Below are positions 6,843 to 16,425 of a stretch of DNA of 39,912 bases, piece by piece. Position 1 is the first letter of the stretch. The number at the start of each line of letters is the position of its first letter. The notes beneath the pieces were generated by a model. It was given only the letters and a program-made list of their open reading frames with translations. It was not told the DNA's origin and made no database searches. The stretch spans positions 1-39,912 of the forward strand of contig DASYUQ010000131.1 in NCBI GenBank assembly GCA_036001065.1, given 5' to 3'. The position numbers were made by a program, and so were the translations under genes. This stretch comes from Candidatus Methylomirabilota bacterium. Its GTDB lineage: Bacteria > Methylomirabilota > Methylomirabilia > Rokubacteriales > CSP1-6.

Positions 6843-7741
6843 CCCGCGTCGCCGTCATCGGTGGGGGCGGGGCGGCGATCCGGGCCTGCCACGCCGCCGC
6901 CGTGCGCGGCGCCCGGGTGACGCTGATCTCGAAAGGGACGGCCGCGGCGTCGGGCTGTACACTGGCCGTCGACTCGAAGATCGAGTTCTCGGTGGTGAAC
7001 TGGCCGATGCCCGACCCCGACACCGCGTCGACCTACGCCGCCGATCTCCAGGCGATCGGGTGCGGGCTCAAGCGCCCCGAGCGGCTGCGGCTGTTCGCCG
7101 AGCGGTCGGTCGACGAGATCGGCCTGCTCGAGCGGCATGGCGTGCCGCTCAAGGACGCCGGGCGCTCCCGCCGCGTCCAGCTCGCCGGCTCGAGCTATCC
7201 GCGCGGCATCGTCTGCCCGCCGCGGTTCGGCGCGCGCGTGTTGCAGGCGCTGTGGGCGGCGACCCGGCGCGACCGCGTGATCCCCAACCTCTTCGCGGCA
7301 GGTGACGTCGCCGACAGCGTGCAGGGGGCGGATCGCATCAACGGCTCCGGCATCATGGAAGCGCTGGTCTTCGGCGCCCTCGGCGGCGCCGGCGCTGCCG
7401 AGGCAAGGGCTACCACGAGGAAGGCGCCGGCGATGCCCGCGGCGTATGGGCGCCGGTCGCCCCATCCGAGCGGGCGTCTGCTAGAGTGGCGGCGCCGGCT
7501 GGCCTCGGTGATGGACGAGGTGCTCGTGGTGCGCGACCGCCAACGCCTGAGCCGTCTCGAGCCGATGCTGAGCGACAATCTCCGGGAACTGGAGGACGGA
7601 GGGCTCGTCGGAGAGACTCCGGCGACGACGCGGCTGCTCCATGAGCTCAGGTCGACCCTGACGACCGCCCTCCTGGTCGTGCGCGCGTCGCGGCGCCGCG
7701 AGCAGGACCTGGGCCTGTTCCTCACGACTCGAAGCCGATGA
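6839..7741 (+). CDS. FAD-dependent fumarate reductase/aspartate oxidase-like flavoprotein with internal deletion
   Basis: Starts at GTG 6839 (4-base overlap with the binding-protein gene) and encodes 300 residues, against about 500-580 for the family. The N-terminal Rossmann motif GGGGAAIRACHAAAVRGARV and the SxGCTLAVD region are present. The sequence then jumps from LQALWAATRRDRV straight to IPNLFAAGDVADSVQGADRI, the C-terminal FAD-binding motif, with a helical SDH-type tail after it. The central FAD/capping segment that holds the substrate-binding His/Arg residues is missing, though the frame is kept. Family-typical RxESRG near the end is replaced by RRREQDLG. Probably a catalytically dead remnant or an assembly-level deletion. 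It is coupled to accC by ATGA. Confidence 0.7.
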   Translation: MTRVAVIGGGGAAIRACHAAAVRGARVTLISKGTAAASGCTLAVDSKIEFSVVNWPMPDPDTASTYAADLQAIGCGLKRPERLRLFAERSVDEIGLLERHGVPLKDAGRSRRVQLAGSSYPRGIVCPPRFGARVLQALWAATRRDRVIPNLFAAGDVADSVQGADRINGSGIMEALVFGALGGAGAAEARATTRKAPAMPAAYGRRSPHPSGRLLEWRRRLASVMDEVLVVRDRQRLSRLEPMLSDNLRELEDGGLVGETPATTRLLHELRSTLTTALLVVRASRRREQDLGLFLTTRSR

Positions 7742-9234
7742 AGATCGCCAAGGTCCTGGTCGCCAACCGCGGGGAGATCGCCGTCCGGATCATCCGCGCC
7801 TGCCGCGAGGCCGGCATCGGAGCCGTGGCCATCTTCTCCGAGGCCGACCGTGATGCGCTGCACGTCCAGATGGCCGACGAGGCCTACCCGATCGGCCCCC
7901 CGCCGGCGGTGGAGAGCTACCTGGCTGCCGAGAAGATCGTCGGCGTGGCGAAGGCCGCGGGCGCCGACGCCGTCCATCCCGGCTACGGCTTTCTCGCCGA
8001 GAACGCGGCCTTCGCCGAGGCCTGCGCGGAGGCCGGGCTGACCTTCATCGGCCCGCCTCCGGCGGCGATCCGGGCGATGGGCGACAAGACGGCCGCACGG
8101 CGGATCGCGCGCGAGCTGGGCGTGCCGCTGGTGCCGGGGACGCTCGAGCCCGTGACCGGCGACGAGGCGGCGCGGGCGGCGGCGCGGAAGATCGGCTACC
8201 CCGTCATGATCAAGGCCGCGCTGGGCGGGGGCGGCAAGGGGATGCGGCTGGTGCGCCGCGAGGAGGACCTGGCGGGCGCGCTCCGGCTGGCGCGGGGAGA
8301 GGCGCAGAGCGCCTTCGGCGACGCCTCGATCTATCTCGAGCGCGCCCTCGTCGAGCCGCGCCACATCGAGGTGCAGGTGCTCGCCGACGGGCAGGGCCGC
8401 GTGATCCACCTCGGCGAGCGCGAGTGCTCCATCCAGCGGCGCCACCAGAAGCTGGTGGAGGAGAGCCCCTCGCCCTTGGCCGACGCCGCGTTGCGCGAGC
8501 GCCTGGGCGAGGCGGCCTGCCGCATCGCCCAGGCGGCAGCCTACGTCAACGCCGGCACCGTGGAGTTCCTCGTGGACGCCGAGCGCAACTTCTATTTCCT
8601 GGAGATGAACACGCGGCTCCAGGTGGAGCATCCGGTGACCGAGCTGGTGACGGGCATCGACCTCGTGCACGAGCAGCTCCGTATCGCCGGCGGCGAGCCC
8701 CTCGGCTACGGCCAGCCCGACGTCCGGGGGCGGGGCGTCGCCATCGAGTGCCGCATCAACGCCGAGGACCCGTTCGCCGGCTGGCTGCCCTCCCCGGGAA
8801 CGATTCGGGGACTGCGAGTCCCGTCGGGGCCCTGGGTGCGCGTGGACTCGGGCGTGTACGAGGGCTACCCGGTGCCGCGCTTCTACGATACGTTGCTGGC
8901 CAAGCTCATCGTCTGGGGCGCCGACCGGGCCGCCGCGATCGACCGCATGGCGCGGGCGCTCGCCGAGTACAGGGTCGTCGGCGTGCGCACCACCATTCCC
9001 CTGCTCGAGCGGATCATGGCGCATCCGGACTTCCGAGCTGGGCGGCTCTCGACGGGCTTCCTCGACCGCGTCATGCCCGATCTCGGCGCCGGGCAGGGCC
9101 GCCACGCGTCCATCGCGCTCATCGCGGCGGTGCTCGCGCAGTACGAGCGCCTGGGCCGCGGGACGCTGGCGGCGCCGCCCCCCAGCGCCTGGCGACAGGC
9201 GGCGCGGCCGGGCTGGCGGGGGCGCCCCGAATGA
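7738..9234 (+). CDS. accC: Biotin carboxylase (AccC-type subunit)
   Basis: 498 residues. It catalyses ATP-dependent carboxylation of biotin on a carrier protein using bicarbonate. Domains in order: pre-ATP-grasp (KVLVANRGEIAVRIIRACRE), ATP-grasp with K159 and the glycine-rich loop GGGGKGMR at 163-170, HLGERECSIQRRHQKLVEES, catalytic EMNTRLQVEHPVTE at 289-302, and the C-terminal Biotin_carb_C region (RINAEDPFAGWLPSPGTI). All key motifs look intact. The start overlaps the flavoprotein stop (ATGA) and the end overlaps the carrier gene (ATGA). No carboxyltransferase subunit is encoded in the window, so the acceptor (acetyl-, propionyl- or methylcrotonyl-CoA, or other) is undetermined. The C-terminal tail after about residue 455 is variable. 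Confidence 0.92.
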   Translation: MKIAKVLVANRGEIAVRIIRACREAGIGAVAIFSEADRDALHVQMADEAYPIGPPPAVESYLAAEKIVGVAKAAGADAVHPGYGFLAENAAFAEACAEAGLTFIGPPPAAIRAMGDKTAARRIARELGVPLVPGTLEPVTGDEAARAAARKIGYPVMIKAALGGGGKGMRLVRREEDLAGALRLARGEAQSAFGDASIYLERALVEPRHIEVQVLADGQGRVIHLGERECSIQRRHQKLVEESPSPLADAALRERLGEAACRIAQAAAYVNAGTVEFLVDAERNFYFLEMNTRLQVEHPVTELVTGIDLVHEQLRIAGGEPLGYGQPDVRGRGVAIECRINAEDPFAGWLPSPGTIRGLRVPSGPWVRVDSGVYEGYPVPRFYDTLLAKLIVWGADRAAAIDRMARALAEYRVVGVRTTIPLLERIMAHPDFRAGRLSTGFLDRVMPDLGAGQGRHASIALIAAVLAQYERLGRGTLAAPPPSAWRQAARPGWRGRPE

Positions 9235-9731
9235 AGTTCGTCGCGACCGCCGGCGACCGCGCCCAGACCGTCGAGATCAGCGGCGGCCGCGGGCAGTATC
9301 GGGTCACCATCGGCGAGCAGGTGTGGGAGGTGGATGCACGCCGGACCTCTCCGGGGATCTACTCGCTGCTCGTCGGCGGCGTGTCGTACGTCGCCGACGT
9401 CACCGAGCAGGAGGATGTCGCGATCGTCGAGGTCGCCGGTGAGATCTACGCGGTGAAGGTCGAGGAGGCCACGCGCCACGTCATCCGCACCCGGGGCGGC
9501 GTCGCGGCCGCCCCCGGGCCCCGGACGCTCGTCGCGCCGCTGCCGGGTCGGATCACGCACGTCGCCGTGACGCCGGGGGACCGGGTGCGGGCGGGGGACA
9601 CGCTGCTGGTCATCGAGGCCATGAAGATGGAGAACGAGTTCAAGGCGGCCGCCGCCGGCACCATCAGCGAAGTCCGGGTCCAGGCCGGTCAGCCCGTGAA
9701 TGCCGGAGATGTGTTATTGGTAATCGCCTGA
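9231..9731 (+). CDS. Biotin carboxyl carrier protein-like subunit
   Basis: 166 residues. The C-terminal biotinyl domain (about 98-166) contains the canonical EAMKMENE, making K132 the biotinylated lysine. It is flanked by PLPGRITHVAVTPGDRVRAG and VQAGQPVNAGDVLLVIA. The first 95 residues form an N-terminal domain with beta-rich repeats (YRVTIGEQVWEVDA, GIYSLLVGGVSYVADV) of the type seen in stand-alone carriers paired with propionyl/methylcrotonyl-type carboxylases. It lacks the long Ala/Pro linker of E. coli AccB. It overlaps accC by 4 bases and the downstream ATPase by 1, so expression of the three is closely tied. Confidence 0.88.
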   Translation: MKFVATAGDRAQTVEISGGRGQYRVTIGEQVWEVDARRTSPGIYSLLVGGVSYVADVTEQEDVAIVEVAGEIYAVKVEEATRHVIRTRGGVAAAPGPRTLVAPLPGRITHVAVTPGDRVRAGDTLLVIEAMKMENEFKAAAAGTISEVRVQAGQPVNAGDVLLVIA

Positions 9732-10471
9732 TGGCCGAGCCGGCGATCGCGTTCCGACGGGTCAACAAGTTCTTCGGCCGGCTCCGCGTGCTGAAGGACA
9801 TCGACCTGGTGGTCGCCGCCGGCGAAGTGGTCGTCGTCTGCGGTCCGTCGGGCTCGGGCAAGAGCACGCTGATCCGCTGTGTCAACGCGCTGGAGCGGGT
9901 CCAGAGCGGCGAGATCGTGGTCCTGGGCGAGTCGGTGACGAACGCCGGCGCCAACCTGACGCGGCTGCGGACGCAGGTGGGGATGGTCTTCCAGTCGTTC
10001 AATCTGTTCCCCCACATGACCGTGCTCGAGAACATCATGCTGGCCCCGCGCAAGGTCCGGGGGCTGGCGCGGGCGGAGGTCGAGAAGACCGCGCGCGCCC
10101 TGCTGGAGCGGGTGGGCATCCCCGACAAGGCGGACAGCTACCCGGCCAACCTCTCGGGCGGGCAGCAGCAGCGCGTCGCCATCGCCCGGGCGCTGGCCAT
10201 GCACCCCAAGATCATGCTGTTCGATGAGCCGACCTCCGCGCTGGACCCGGAGATGATCAACGAGGTCCTGGAGGTGATGACCGACCTGGCCCGGGACGGG
10301 ATGACCATGATAGTGGTCACCCACGAGATGGGGTTCGCGCGCCGGGTGGCCCGCCGGATCGTGTTCATGGACGGGGGCGCGGTGGTGGAGGAGGCCGCCC
10401 CGGAGGCGTTCTTCGCCAGCCCCCAGTCGGACCGCGCCCGGCAGTTCCTGTCCAAGATCCTCTCACACTGA
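9731..10471 (+). CDS. Polar amino-acid ABC transporter ATP-binding protein (GlnQ/HisP type)
   Basis: 246 residues, typical for GlnQ. Walker A GPSGSGKST at 38-46, Q-loop VFQSFNLFPHMTVLEN around 86-101, signature LSGGQQQRVAIARAL at 141-155, Walker B IMLFDEP at 161-167 then TSALDPE, and H-loop VTHEM. FQSFNLFPHMTVLEN is diagnostic of the polar amino-acid subfamily. The ATG is the base that ends the carrier gene's TGA (1-base overlap), placing the importer in the same transcript as the biotin carboxylase pair. The binding protein gene follows after 12 bases. Confidence 0.93.
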   Translation: MAEPAIAFRRVNKFFGRLRVLKDIDLVVAAGEVVVVCGPSGSGKSTLIRCVNALERVQSGEIVVLGESVTNAGANLTRLRTQVGMVFQSFNLFPHMTVLENIMLAPRKVRGLARAEVEKTARALLERVGIPDKADSYPANLSGGQQQRVAIARALAMHPKIMLFDEPTSALDPEMINEVLEVMTDLARDGMTMIVVTHEMGFARRVARRIVFMDGGAVVEEAAPEAFFASPQSDRARQFLSKILSH

Positions 10472-10483
10472 ACGGAGGCTTCA

Positions 10484-11341
10484 ATGAAGCGACTGCTCGC
10501 GCTGCTCCTCACCCTCGCCGTCGTGCTCGGCGGCGCCGTGCCCGCGCTCGCCGAGACGACGCTCGAGAAGATCAGCCGCACCGGCACCCTGACCATCGGC
10601 ACCCGCACCGGCTCGCCGCCGTTCGCCTTCATCAACAAGCAGAACGAGTGGGTGGGGTTCTCGATCGATCTCGTCGAGCAGGCGGTCAAGCCGGCGATCG
10701 AGCGGAAGCTCGGCAAGCCGGTCAAGGTCGAAAAGAAGGAGTCCACGCCGCCGACCCGCATCCCGCTGCTCTCCTCCAACGCCGTGGACCTCATTGCCGG
10801 CACCATGACCGACACCCGCACCCGGCGCGAGAGCGTGGACTTCAGCCTGACCTTCTTCGTCACCGGCGCCCAGTTCCTCGTCAAGAAGGGCAGCCCCATC
10901 AGGGGCATCGATTCCATCGCGGGCAAGCGCATCGCCGCCCAGCAGGGCTCGACCAACGCGCGGATCATCCGGGAGCGGGTGCCCACCGCGCAGCTCCGCG
11001 AGTTTCCCGACCAGCCGGCCGCCTTCCAGGCGCTGGCCCAGGGGCAGGTTGATGCCTTTACCAACGACGGAATCCAGCTGGCCGGGCTGGTCGCCAAGGC
11101 GCCCAACCCCGGGGAGTGGGCGATCGTGGGCGACTTCTTCTCCTACGAGCCCTACGGGATGGCCATGCGCAAGAACGAGTCGGACTTCCGCCACCTCGTG
11201 AACGTGGGGCTCATGGAGGCCATCGAGTCCGGCAAGTACTTCGAGCTCTACGAGAAATGGTTCGGGCCCAAGGGCGAGGTGCCCTATCCGCTGACGGCCG
11301 ACAACAAGCGCTTCATGACCCTGCAGGTGGTGCCAAAGTAG
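10484..11341 (+). CDS. Polar amino-acid ABC transporter substrate-binding protein
   Basis: 285 residues with a clear signal peptide (MKRLLALLLTLAVVLGGAVP, ALA cleavage site near 24). Next comes the SBP_bac_3 fold: GTLTIGTRTGSPPFAFINKQ, WVGFSIDLVEQAV, LSSNAVDLIAGTMTDTRTRR with ESVDFS directly after it, GKRIAAQQGSTN, and YEKWFGP near the end. The ATG has a GGAGG Shine-Dalgarno 7 bases upstream. The arginine in TDTRTRR/ESVDFS matches the alpha-carboxylate-binding region of this family. The glutamate dehydrogenase downstream makes glutamate/aspartate-type ligands plausible, but the specificity is not readable here. Confidence 0.9.
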   Translation: MKRLLALLLTLAVVLGGAVPALAETTLEKISRTGTLTIGTRTGSPPFAFINKQNEWVGFSIDLVEQAVKPAIERKLGKPVKVEKKESTPPTRIPLLSSNAVDLIAGTMTDTRTRRESVDFSLTFFVTGAQFLVKKGSPIRGIDSIAGKRIAAQQGSTNARIIRERVPTAQLREFPDQPAAFQALAQGQVDAFTNDGIQLAGLVAKAPNPGEWAIVGDFFSYEPYGMAMRKNESDFRHLVNVGLMEAIESGKYFELYEKWFGPKGEVPYPLTADNKRFMTLQVVPK

Positions 11342-11384
11342 TGCGAGCCGCAGCCGCAGGCGAGGCGCGCCTGAGGCGAGTCGC
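11342..11384 (+). repeat. Dispersed GC-rich repeat A, short copy
   Basis: The spacer between the binding protein and permease 1 reads GTGCGAGCCGCAGCCGCAGG, then CGAGGCGCGCCTGAGGCGAG, then TCGC before the TTG start. It matches the unit seen at 36284-36410 and, on the other strand, at 22654-22746 and within 12105-12490. Its final GAGGCGAG doubles as the Shine-Dalgarno of the next gene. Confidence 0.65.
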
Positions 11385-12104
11385 TTGACGTACGAGTTCA
11401 ACTGGAGCGTGCTCTGGAGCGGCCAGTCCGGCGGCTGGCTGCTCCAGGGCCTCCTCACCACGCTGGAGATCTCCGCGCTGGCCTGGCTGCTGGCGGTGGC
11501 GCTGGGGATCCTCTCCGGCGCGCTGCGCACGGTGCCGTGGCCGCCGCTCAGGGCGGCGGCGACGTGCTACGTGGAGTTCTTCCGCAACGTGCCGCTCCTG
11601 GTCTGGATGTTCTTCTGGTACTTCGGCATCCCGCCGCTCCTGCCCCGCGGCGTGCAGGACTGGCTCTTCAACCACGGCGCCGAGTTTTGGGCCGGCACGT
11701 TCGCGCTGGGCGTCTATCACGGCGCCCGGATGTCGGAGGTCATCCGCTCCGGCATCCAGTCGATCCCCCGGACCCAGTTCGAGGCCGCCCAGGCAATCGG
11801 GCTCAGCGTGTGGCAGGCCTACCGGCTCGTGATCCTGCCGATCGCCCTCCGCCTGATCGTGCCCCCGGCCACCAACGAGTCGCTGAACCTCTTGAAGAAC
11901 TCCTCGGTGGCGCTGACGATCAGCGTGGCCGAGTTGACGTTCCAGACCCGGCAGATCGAGACCTACACCGCCAGGGCCATCGAGGCGCTGACCGCAGGCA
12001 CGCTGATCTACCTGGTGCTGTGCGTCTCGATCGCAGCCGTCATGACGCGCCTGGAGCGCCGCTTCGCCATCCCCGGCCTGATCGCGCGGGTGGGAGCGGG
12101 CTAG
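11385..12104 (+). CDS. Polar amino-acid ABC transporter permease 1 (HisM/GltJ type)
   Basis: 239 residues from a TTG start. The TTG is supported because the frame opens with TYEFNWSVLWSGQSGGWLLQ, the standard N-terminus of this family, and no ATG fits. Family motifs: VEFFRNVPLLVWMFFWYFGI, the EAA loop EAAQAIGLSVWQAYRLVILP, and NSSVALTISVAELTFQTRQI. About five transmembrane helices. It pairs with the permease at 12511-13188 to form a heterodimer served by the ATPase at 9731-10471. Its terminal codons and TAG stop lie in an 18-base sequence duplicated at 12491-12508, the mark of an insertion between the two permease genes. Confidence 0.9.
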   Translation: MTYEFNWSVLWSGQSGGWLLQGLLTTLEISALAWLLAVALGILSGALRTVPWPPLRAAATCYVEFFRNVPLLVWMFFWYFGIPPLLPRGVQDWLFNHGAEFWAGTFALGVYHGARMSEVIRSGIQSIPRTQFEAAQAIGLSVWQAYRLVILPIALRLIVPPATNESLNLLKNSSVALTISVAELTFQTRQIETYTARAIEALTAGTLIYLVLCVSIAAVMTRLERRFAIPGLIARVGAG

Positions 12105-12508
12105 TGCCGGTCCAATTTAACGTCGCCATACTTCGTTCTCGGACTCACGCAGGCTCGCCTCGGGCAGCAGCCGCCCTGCGGCTTCGCACGACTGGTCCCA
12201 GGCTCGCTTCGGACGGGCAGGATTCTCCGGGTTCGCTCGCCTCGGGCGCAGGGGCCCCAGCCCCTGGCCGCCCTGCGGCTCGCCCAGCGGCCCGCCGGCG
12301 TCCTGCGGCTCGCACTCCCACGCCGGTCCTCGACGTACAACCGCGTACGCCTCCGGCCGGCGCCTCCCTCCGAGCCGATGAAGCGTCGCTTCGCAGCGGC
12401 GGCCGCTGCTCAGCTCCTCCTGCGGCGCCTCGTCTGGCTCGTTACTTGGACCGGCACCCGGCAGGGCACCCGTTGAGGCCTCGCCGGAACCGGGTGGGAG
12501 CGGGCTAG
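12087..12508. mobile_element. 404-bp insertion between two permease genes, flanked by an 18-bp exact direct repeat
   Basis: CGGGTGGGAGCGGGCTAG occurs at 12087-12104 (end of permease 1) and again at 12491-12508, two bases before the permease 2 ATG. Between the copies is a gene-free stretch of 386 bases. At 12104 it begins GTGCCGGTCCAATTTAAC, and the reverse complement of 12441-12457 is GTGCCGGTCCAAGTAAC, so it has terminal inverted repeats like those of the element at 19466-19555. The interior holds several minus-strand copies of repeat A (GTGCGAAGCCGCAGGGCGG, CCCGAGGCGAGC). No credible coding sequence is present, so this looks like a non-autonomous element plus repeat cluster. The right inverted repeat lies 33 bases inside the direct repeat, so the boundary history is composite. 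Confidence 0.65.
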
Positions 12509-12510
12509 CG

Positions 12511-13188
12511 ATGCTCGACCTCTCGGTCATCGTCAACAACTTCACGTTCCTCGTCGTCCAGGGCCTGCTGGGCCTCGGCGGCTTCGCCGGGGGGACGCTG
12601 CGGCTGGCCATCCCCGCCATCGGGCTGGGCTTCCTGCTCGGCATCTTCATCGGCCTGGCCCGGCTGACCGGGGTGGCCTCGGTCCGGGTGCCGGCCACGC
12701 TCTACGTCGAGTTCTTCCGCGGCGTGCCGCTGGTGATGGTCATCTTCTGGATGTGGTTCGTCATCCCGCAGCTCCTGCGCCTGCCCATCCCCGAGTACGG
12801 CGTGGCCCTCACGGCCTTCGTGATCTTCGAGGCGGCCTACTTCGGCGAGATCGTGCGCGCGGGCATCCAGTCGGTGCCACGGGGCCAGGTGGAGGCGGCG
12901 ACGGCGCTGGGGCTCTCCGGCGCCCAGGCCATGGCCTACGTCGTGCTGCCCCAGGCGCTGCGCAACATGGTGCCGTCGATCGTCACCCAGATGATCGTCC
13001 TCTTCAAGGACACCTCGCTGGCCTCGATCATCGGCTACGTGGATCTGACCAAGGCGGCTCAGATCGTCAACAACCGTGAGATCCGGCCCTTCGAGCTGTA
13101 CCTCTTCATCGCCCTCGTCTACTGGATCTTCACCTACTCGATGTCGCGGGCGGCGCGGCGGCTCGAGCAGCGGGTCGCCCAGGCATGA
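12511..13188 (+). CDS. Polar amino-acid ABC transporter permease 2 (HisQ/GltK type)
   Basis: 225 residues. Opens [20 protein letters not shown], then [40 protein letters not shown], the EAA loop [20 protein letters not shown], and [20 protein letters not shown]. These are all family-standard for the second permease subunit, with about five helices. The ATG follows the 18-base duplication by two bases and has no obvious Shine-Dalgarno apart from GGGAGCGGG inside the duplicated segment. So the insertion left the original ribosome-binding context intact. The stop overlaps an alternative upstream start of glutamate dehydrogenase. Confidence 0.9.
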   Translation: MLDLSVIVNNFTFLVVQGLLGLGGFAGGTLRLAIPAIGLGFLLGIFIGLARLTGVASVRVPATLYVEFFRGVPLVMVIFWMWFVIPQLLRLPIPEYGVALTAFVIFEAAYFGEIVRAGIQSVPRGQVEAATALGLSGAQAMAYVVLPQALRNMVPSIVTQMIVLFKDTSLASIIGYVDLTKAAQIVNNREIRPFELYLFIALVYWIFTYSMSRAARRLEQRVAQA

Positions 13189-13214
13189 CCGGAACCCGGC
13201 GCCAGAGGAGATGC

Positions 13215-14636
<1,422 letters not shown>

Positions 14637-14662
14637 TGCCGGCTGCGCGGGGCCGGCGTCGA

Positions 14663-14671
14663 TGCTACGAT
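14663..14671 (+). promoter_or_regulatory. Candidate extended -10 promoter of the amidohydrolase gene
   Basis: TGCTACGAT (TG, one base, TACGAT) lies 26 bases upstream of the ATG at 14698, with AGGAGG at 14685-14690 between them. Pattern match only; no clear -35. Confidence 0.35.
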
Positions 14672-14697
14672 CGCGCCGGCGCCCAGGAGGGTCTCCC

Positions 14698-16425
14698 ATG
14701 ACGCATGATCTGGTGATTCGCGGTGGCCTCATCGTGGATGGTACCGGCGGTCCCGCCCGGCCGGGGGACGTCGCGGTGACGAACGGCCGCATCGCGGAGG
14801 TCGGCGCCGTCGGGGCGGGCGGACGGCAGGAGATCGACGCCGCCGGCCTGGCGGTGGCGCCCGGCTTCATCGATCCCCACACTCACTATGACGCCCAGCT
14901 CACCTGGGACCCCCTGGCCTCGTGCTCGTCGTGGCACGGCATCACCACCATCGTTACCGGCAACTGCGGCTTCACCATCGCGCCATGCCGGCCGGACGAC
15001 CGCGGCACGCTCATGCGGATGCTGGAGTACGTGGAGGGCATGTCGCTGGAGGCGATGGAGAAAGGCATCCGCTGGGAGTTCGAGACGTTCCGCGAGTACC
15101 TCGACGTCCTCGACCGCGCCGGCCTGTGGGTGAACGTGGGCGCCTTCGTCGGCCACTCCGCGATCCGCCAGTACGTCATGGGCGACGCCGCCTGGGAGCG
15201 GGCAGCCTCGGAGGCCGAGATCGCCGAGATGCGTCGGGTGGTGAAGGACGCGATGGCGGTCGGGGCCGTCGGCCTCTCGACCTCGGCGAACACGAACCAC
15301 GTCGGGGGTCGTGGCCGTCCCGTGCCCAGCCGGGTGGCGGAGGAGCACGAGCTGACCCGCCTCGTGGCCGCGATGGGCGAGACCGGGCGCGGGATCCTGG
15401 AGGTCACGATCGGCGGCACCCGCCCCGACCGCGTCGCGGAGATCGACCGGTTCGTGGAGCTCTATCGGGCCGGCGGGCGCCCGGTCACGCCACTCTCGCT
15501 CCGCCACAACCCGCTGCGCCCGGACGAGCACCGCACGATCCTGGGCCGCTTCGAAGCGCTCCACCGTGAGGGCATCCGGCTCTATCCACAAGTTACGTGC
15601 TCGCCGCTCACCGCCACCTTCCAGCTCTCGGGCGCCTTCGTGTTCTACCGCTTCCCTGTGTGGCGGCGGGTCATGGAGACGCCGCCCTCGGGCTGGCAGG
15701 CGCTCTTCGGTGACCCCGCCTTCCGCGCCGAGTTCGCGGCGACGGTGGGCCGCTCGGCCCTCTTCACCGGCGATGCGTCGCCACTGCGCGTGCACCGGGT
15801 GCACCGGACCGTCCACGCCCGCTTCGTGGGCCGGACGGTGCACGAGGTCGCTGCGGCCATGGGGAAGGAGGTCGTGGACGCGTTCTTCGACCTGGCACTC
15901 GACGATGAGCTGGGGACCGAGTTCACCGTGGCCATCATGAACACCGACGCCGCCGCCGTGGCCGAGATCTTCACCCATCCCCTGGCCCTGCTCGGGCTCG
16001 GCGACGCGGGCGCCCACCTGACCCTCTTCTGCGAGGCGGGCCAGACGAGCCGGCTGCTCGGGCACTGGGTGCGGGAGCGCCGGGCGCTGTCGCTGGAGGA
16101 GGCGGTCCGCCGCATCACCTCGATGCCCGCCGACGTCTTCGGCCTCGCCGATCGCGGGCGCCTGGCACCGGGTCTGGCCGCCGACATCGTCGTGTTCGAT
16201 CCGGACACCATCACCGAGCATCCGCCCGAGCTGGTGCACGATCTGCCCGACGGCGGGCCCCGCCTGGTCCAGCGGGCCAGCGGCATCGCCTGGTCGTTCG
16301 TCAACGGTCGCGCCCTGATCCGAGAGGGCCGGGTGCCCGAGGCGCCCGACGGGCCGGGGCCGGGCCGGGTGCTGCGTCCCGGGGTTTCTTACTTCACGGC
16401 GCCGGCGGTGAGCCCCGAGACGTAG
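14698..16425 (+). CDS. N-acyl-D-amino-acid deacylase family amidohydrolase
   Basis: 575 residues from ATG 14698, supported by a perfect AGGAGG 7 bases upstream. N-terminal beta-sandwich start THDLVIRGGLIVDGTGGPAR; metal-binding PHTHYDAQ with H61 and H63; TGNCGFTIAPCRPD, whose C90 is the metal ligand characteristic of D-aminoacylases; and GLGDAGAHLTLFCEAG with the late catalytic Asp. Family members hydrolyse N-acyl-D-amino acids or related cyclic amides in the cytoplasm; the exact substrate is open. It reads away from gdh and converges with the sugar-type permease gene, the two coding ends overlapping by 37 bases (16389-16425). Confidence 0.85.
   Translation: MTHDLVIRGGLIVDGTGGPARPGDVAVTNGRIAEVGAVGAGGRQEIDAAGLAVAPGFIDPHTHYDAQLTWDPLASCSSWHGITTIVTGNCGFTIAPCRPDDRGTLMRMLEYVEGMSLEAMEKGIRWEFETFREYLDVLDRAGLWVNVGAFVGHSAIRQYVMGDAAWERAASEAEIAEMRRVVKDAMAVGAVGLSTSANTNHVGGRGRPVPSRVAEEHELTRLVAAMGETGRGILEVTIGGTRPDRVAEIDRFVELYRAGGRPVTPLSLRHNPLRPDEHRTILGRFEALHREGIRLYPQVTCSPLTATFQLSGAFVFYRFPVWRRVMETPPSGWQALFGDPAFRAEFAATVGRSALFTGDASPLRVHRVHRTVHARFVGRTVHEVAAAMGKEVVDAFFDLALDDELGTEFTVAIMNTDAAAVAEIFTHPLALLGLGDAGAHLTLFCEAGQTSRLLGHWVRERRALSLEEAVRRITSMPADVFGLADRGRLAPGLAADIVVFDPDTITEHPPELVHDLPDGGPRLVQRASGIAWSFVNGRALIREGRVPEAPDGPGPGRVLRPGVSYFTAPAVSPET

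Noticed and set aside
12117-12698. Minus-strand open frame across the 12.1-12.5 kb insertion, considered as a transposase remnant
   Set aside because: The peptide is just translated repeat A (SRRTPAGRWASRRAARGW) with no DDE or other transposase motif.
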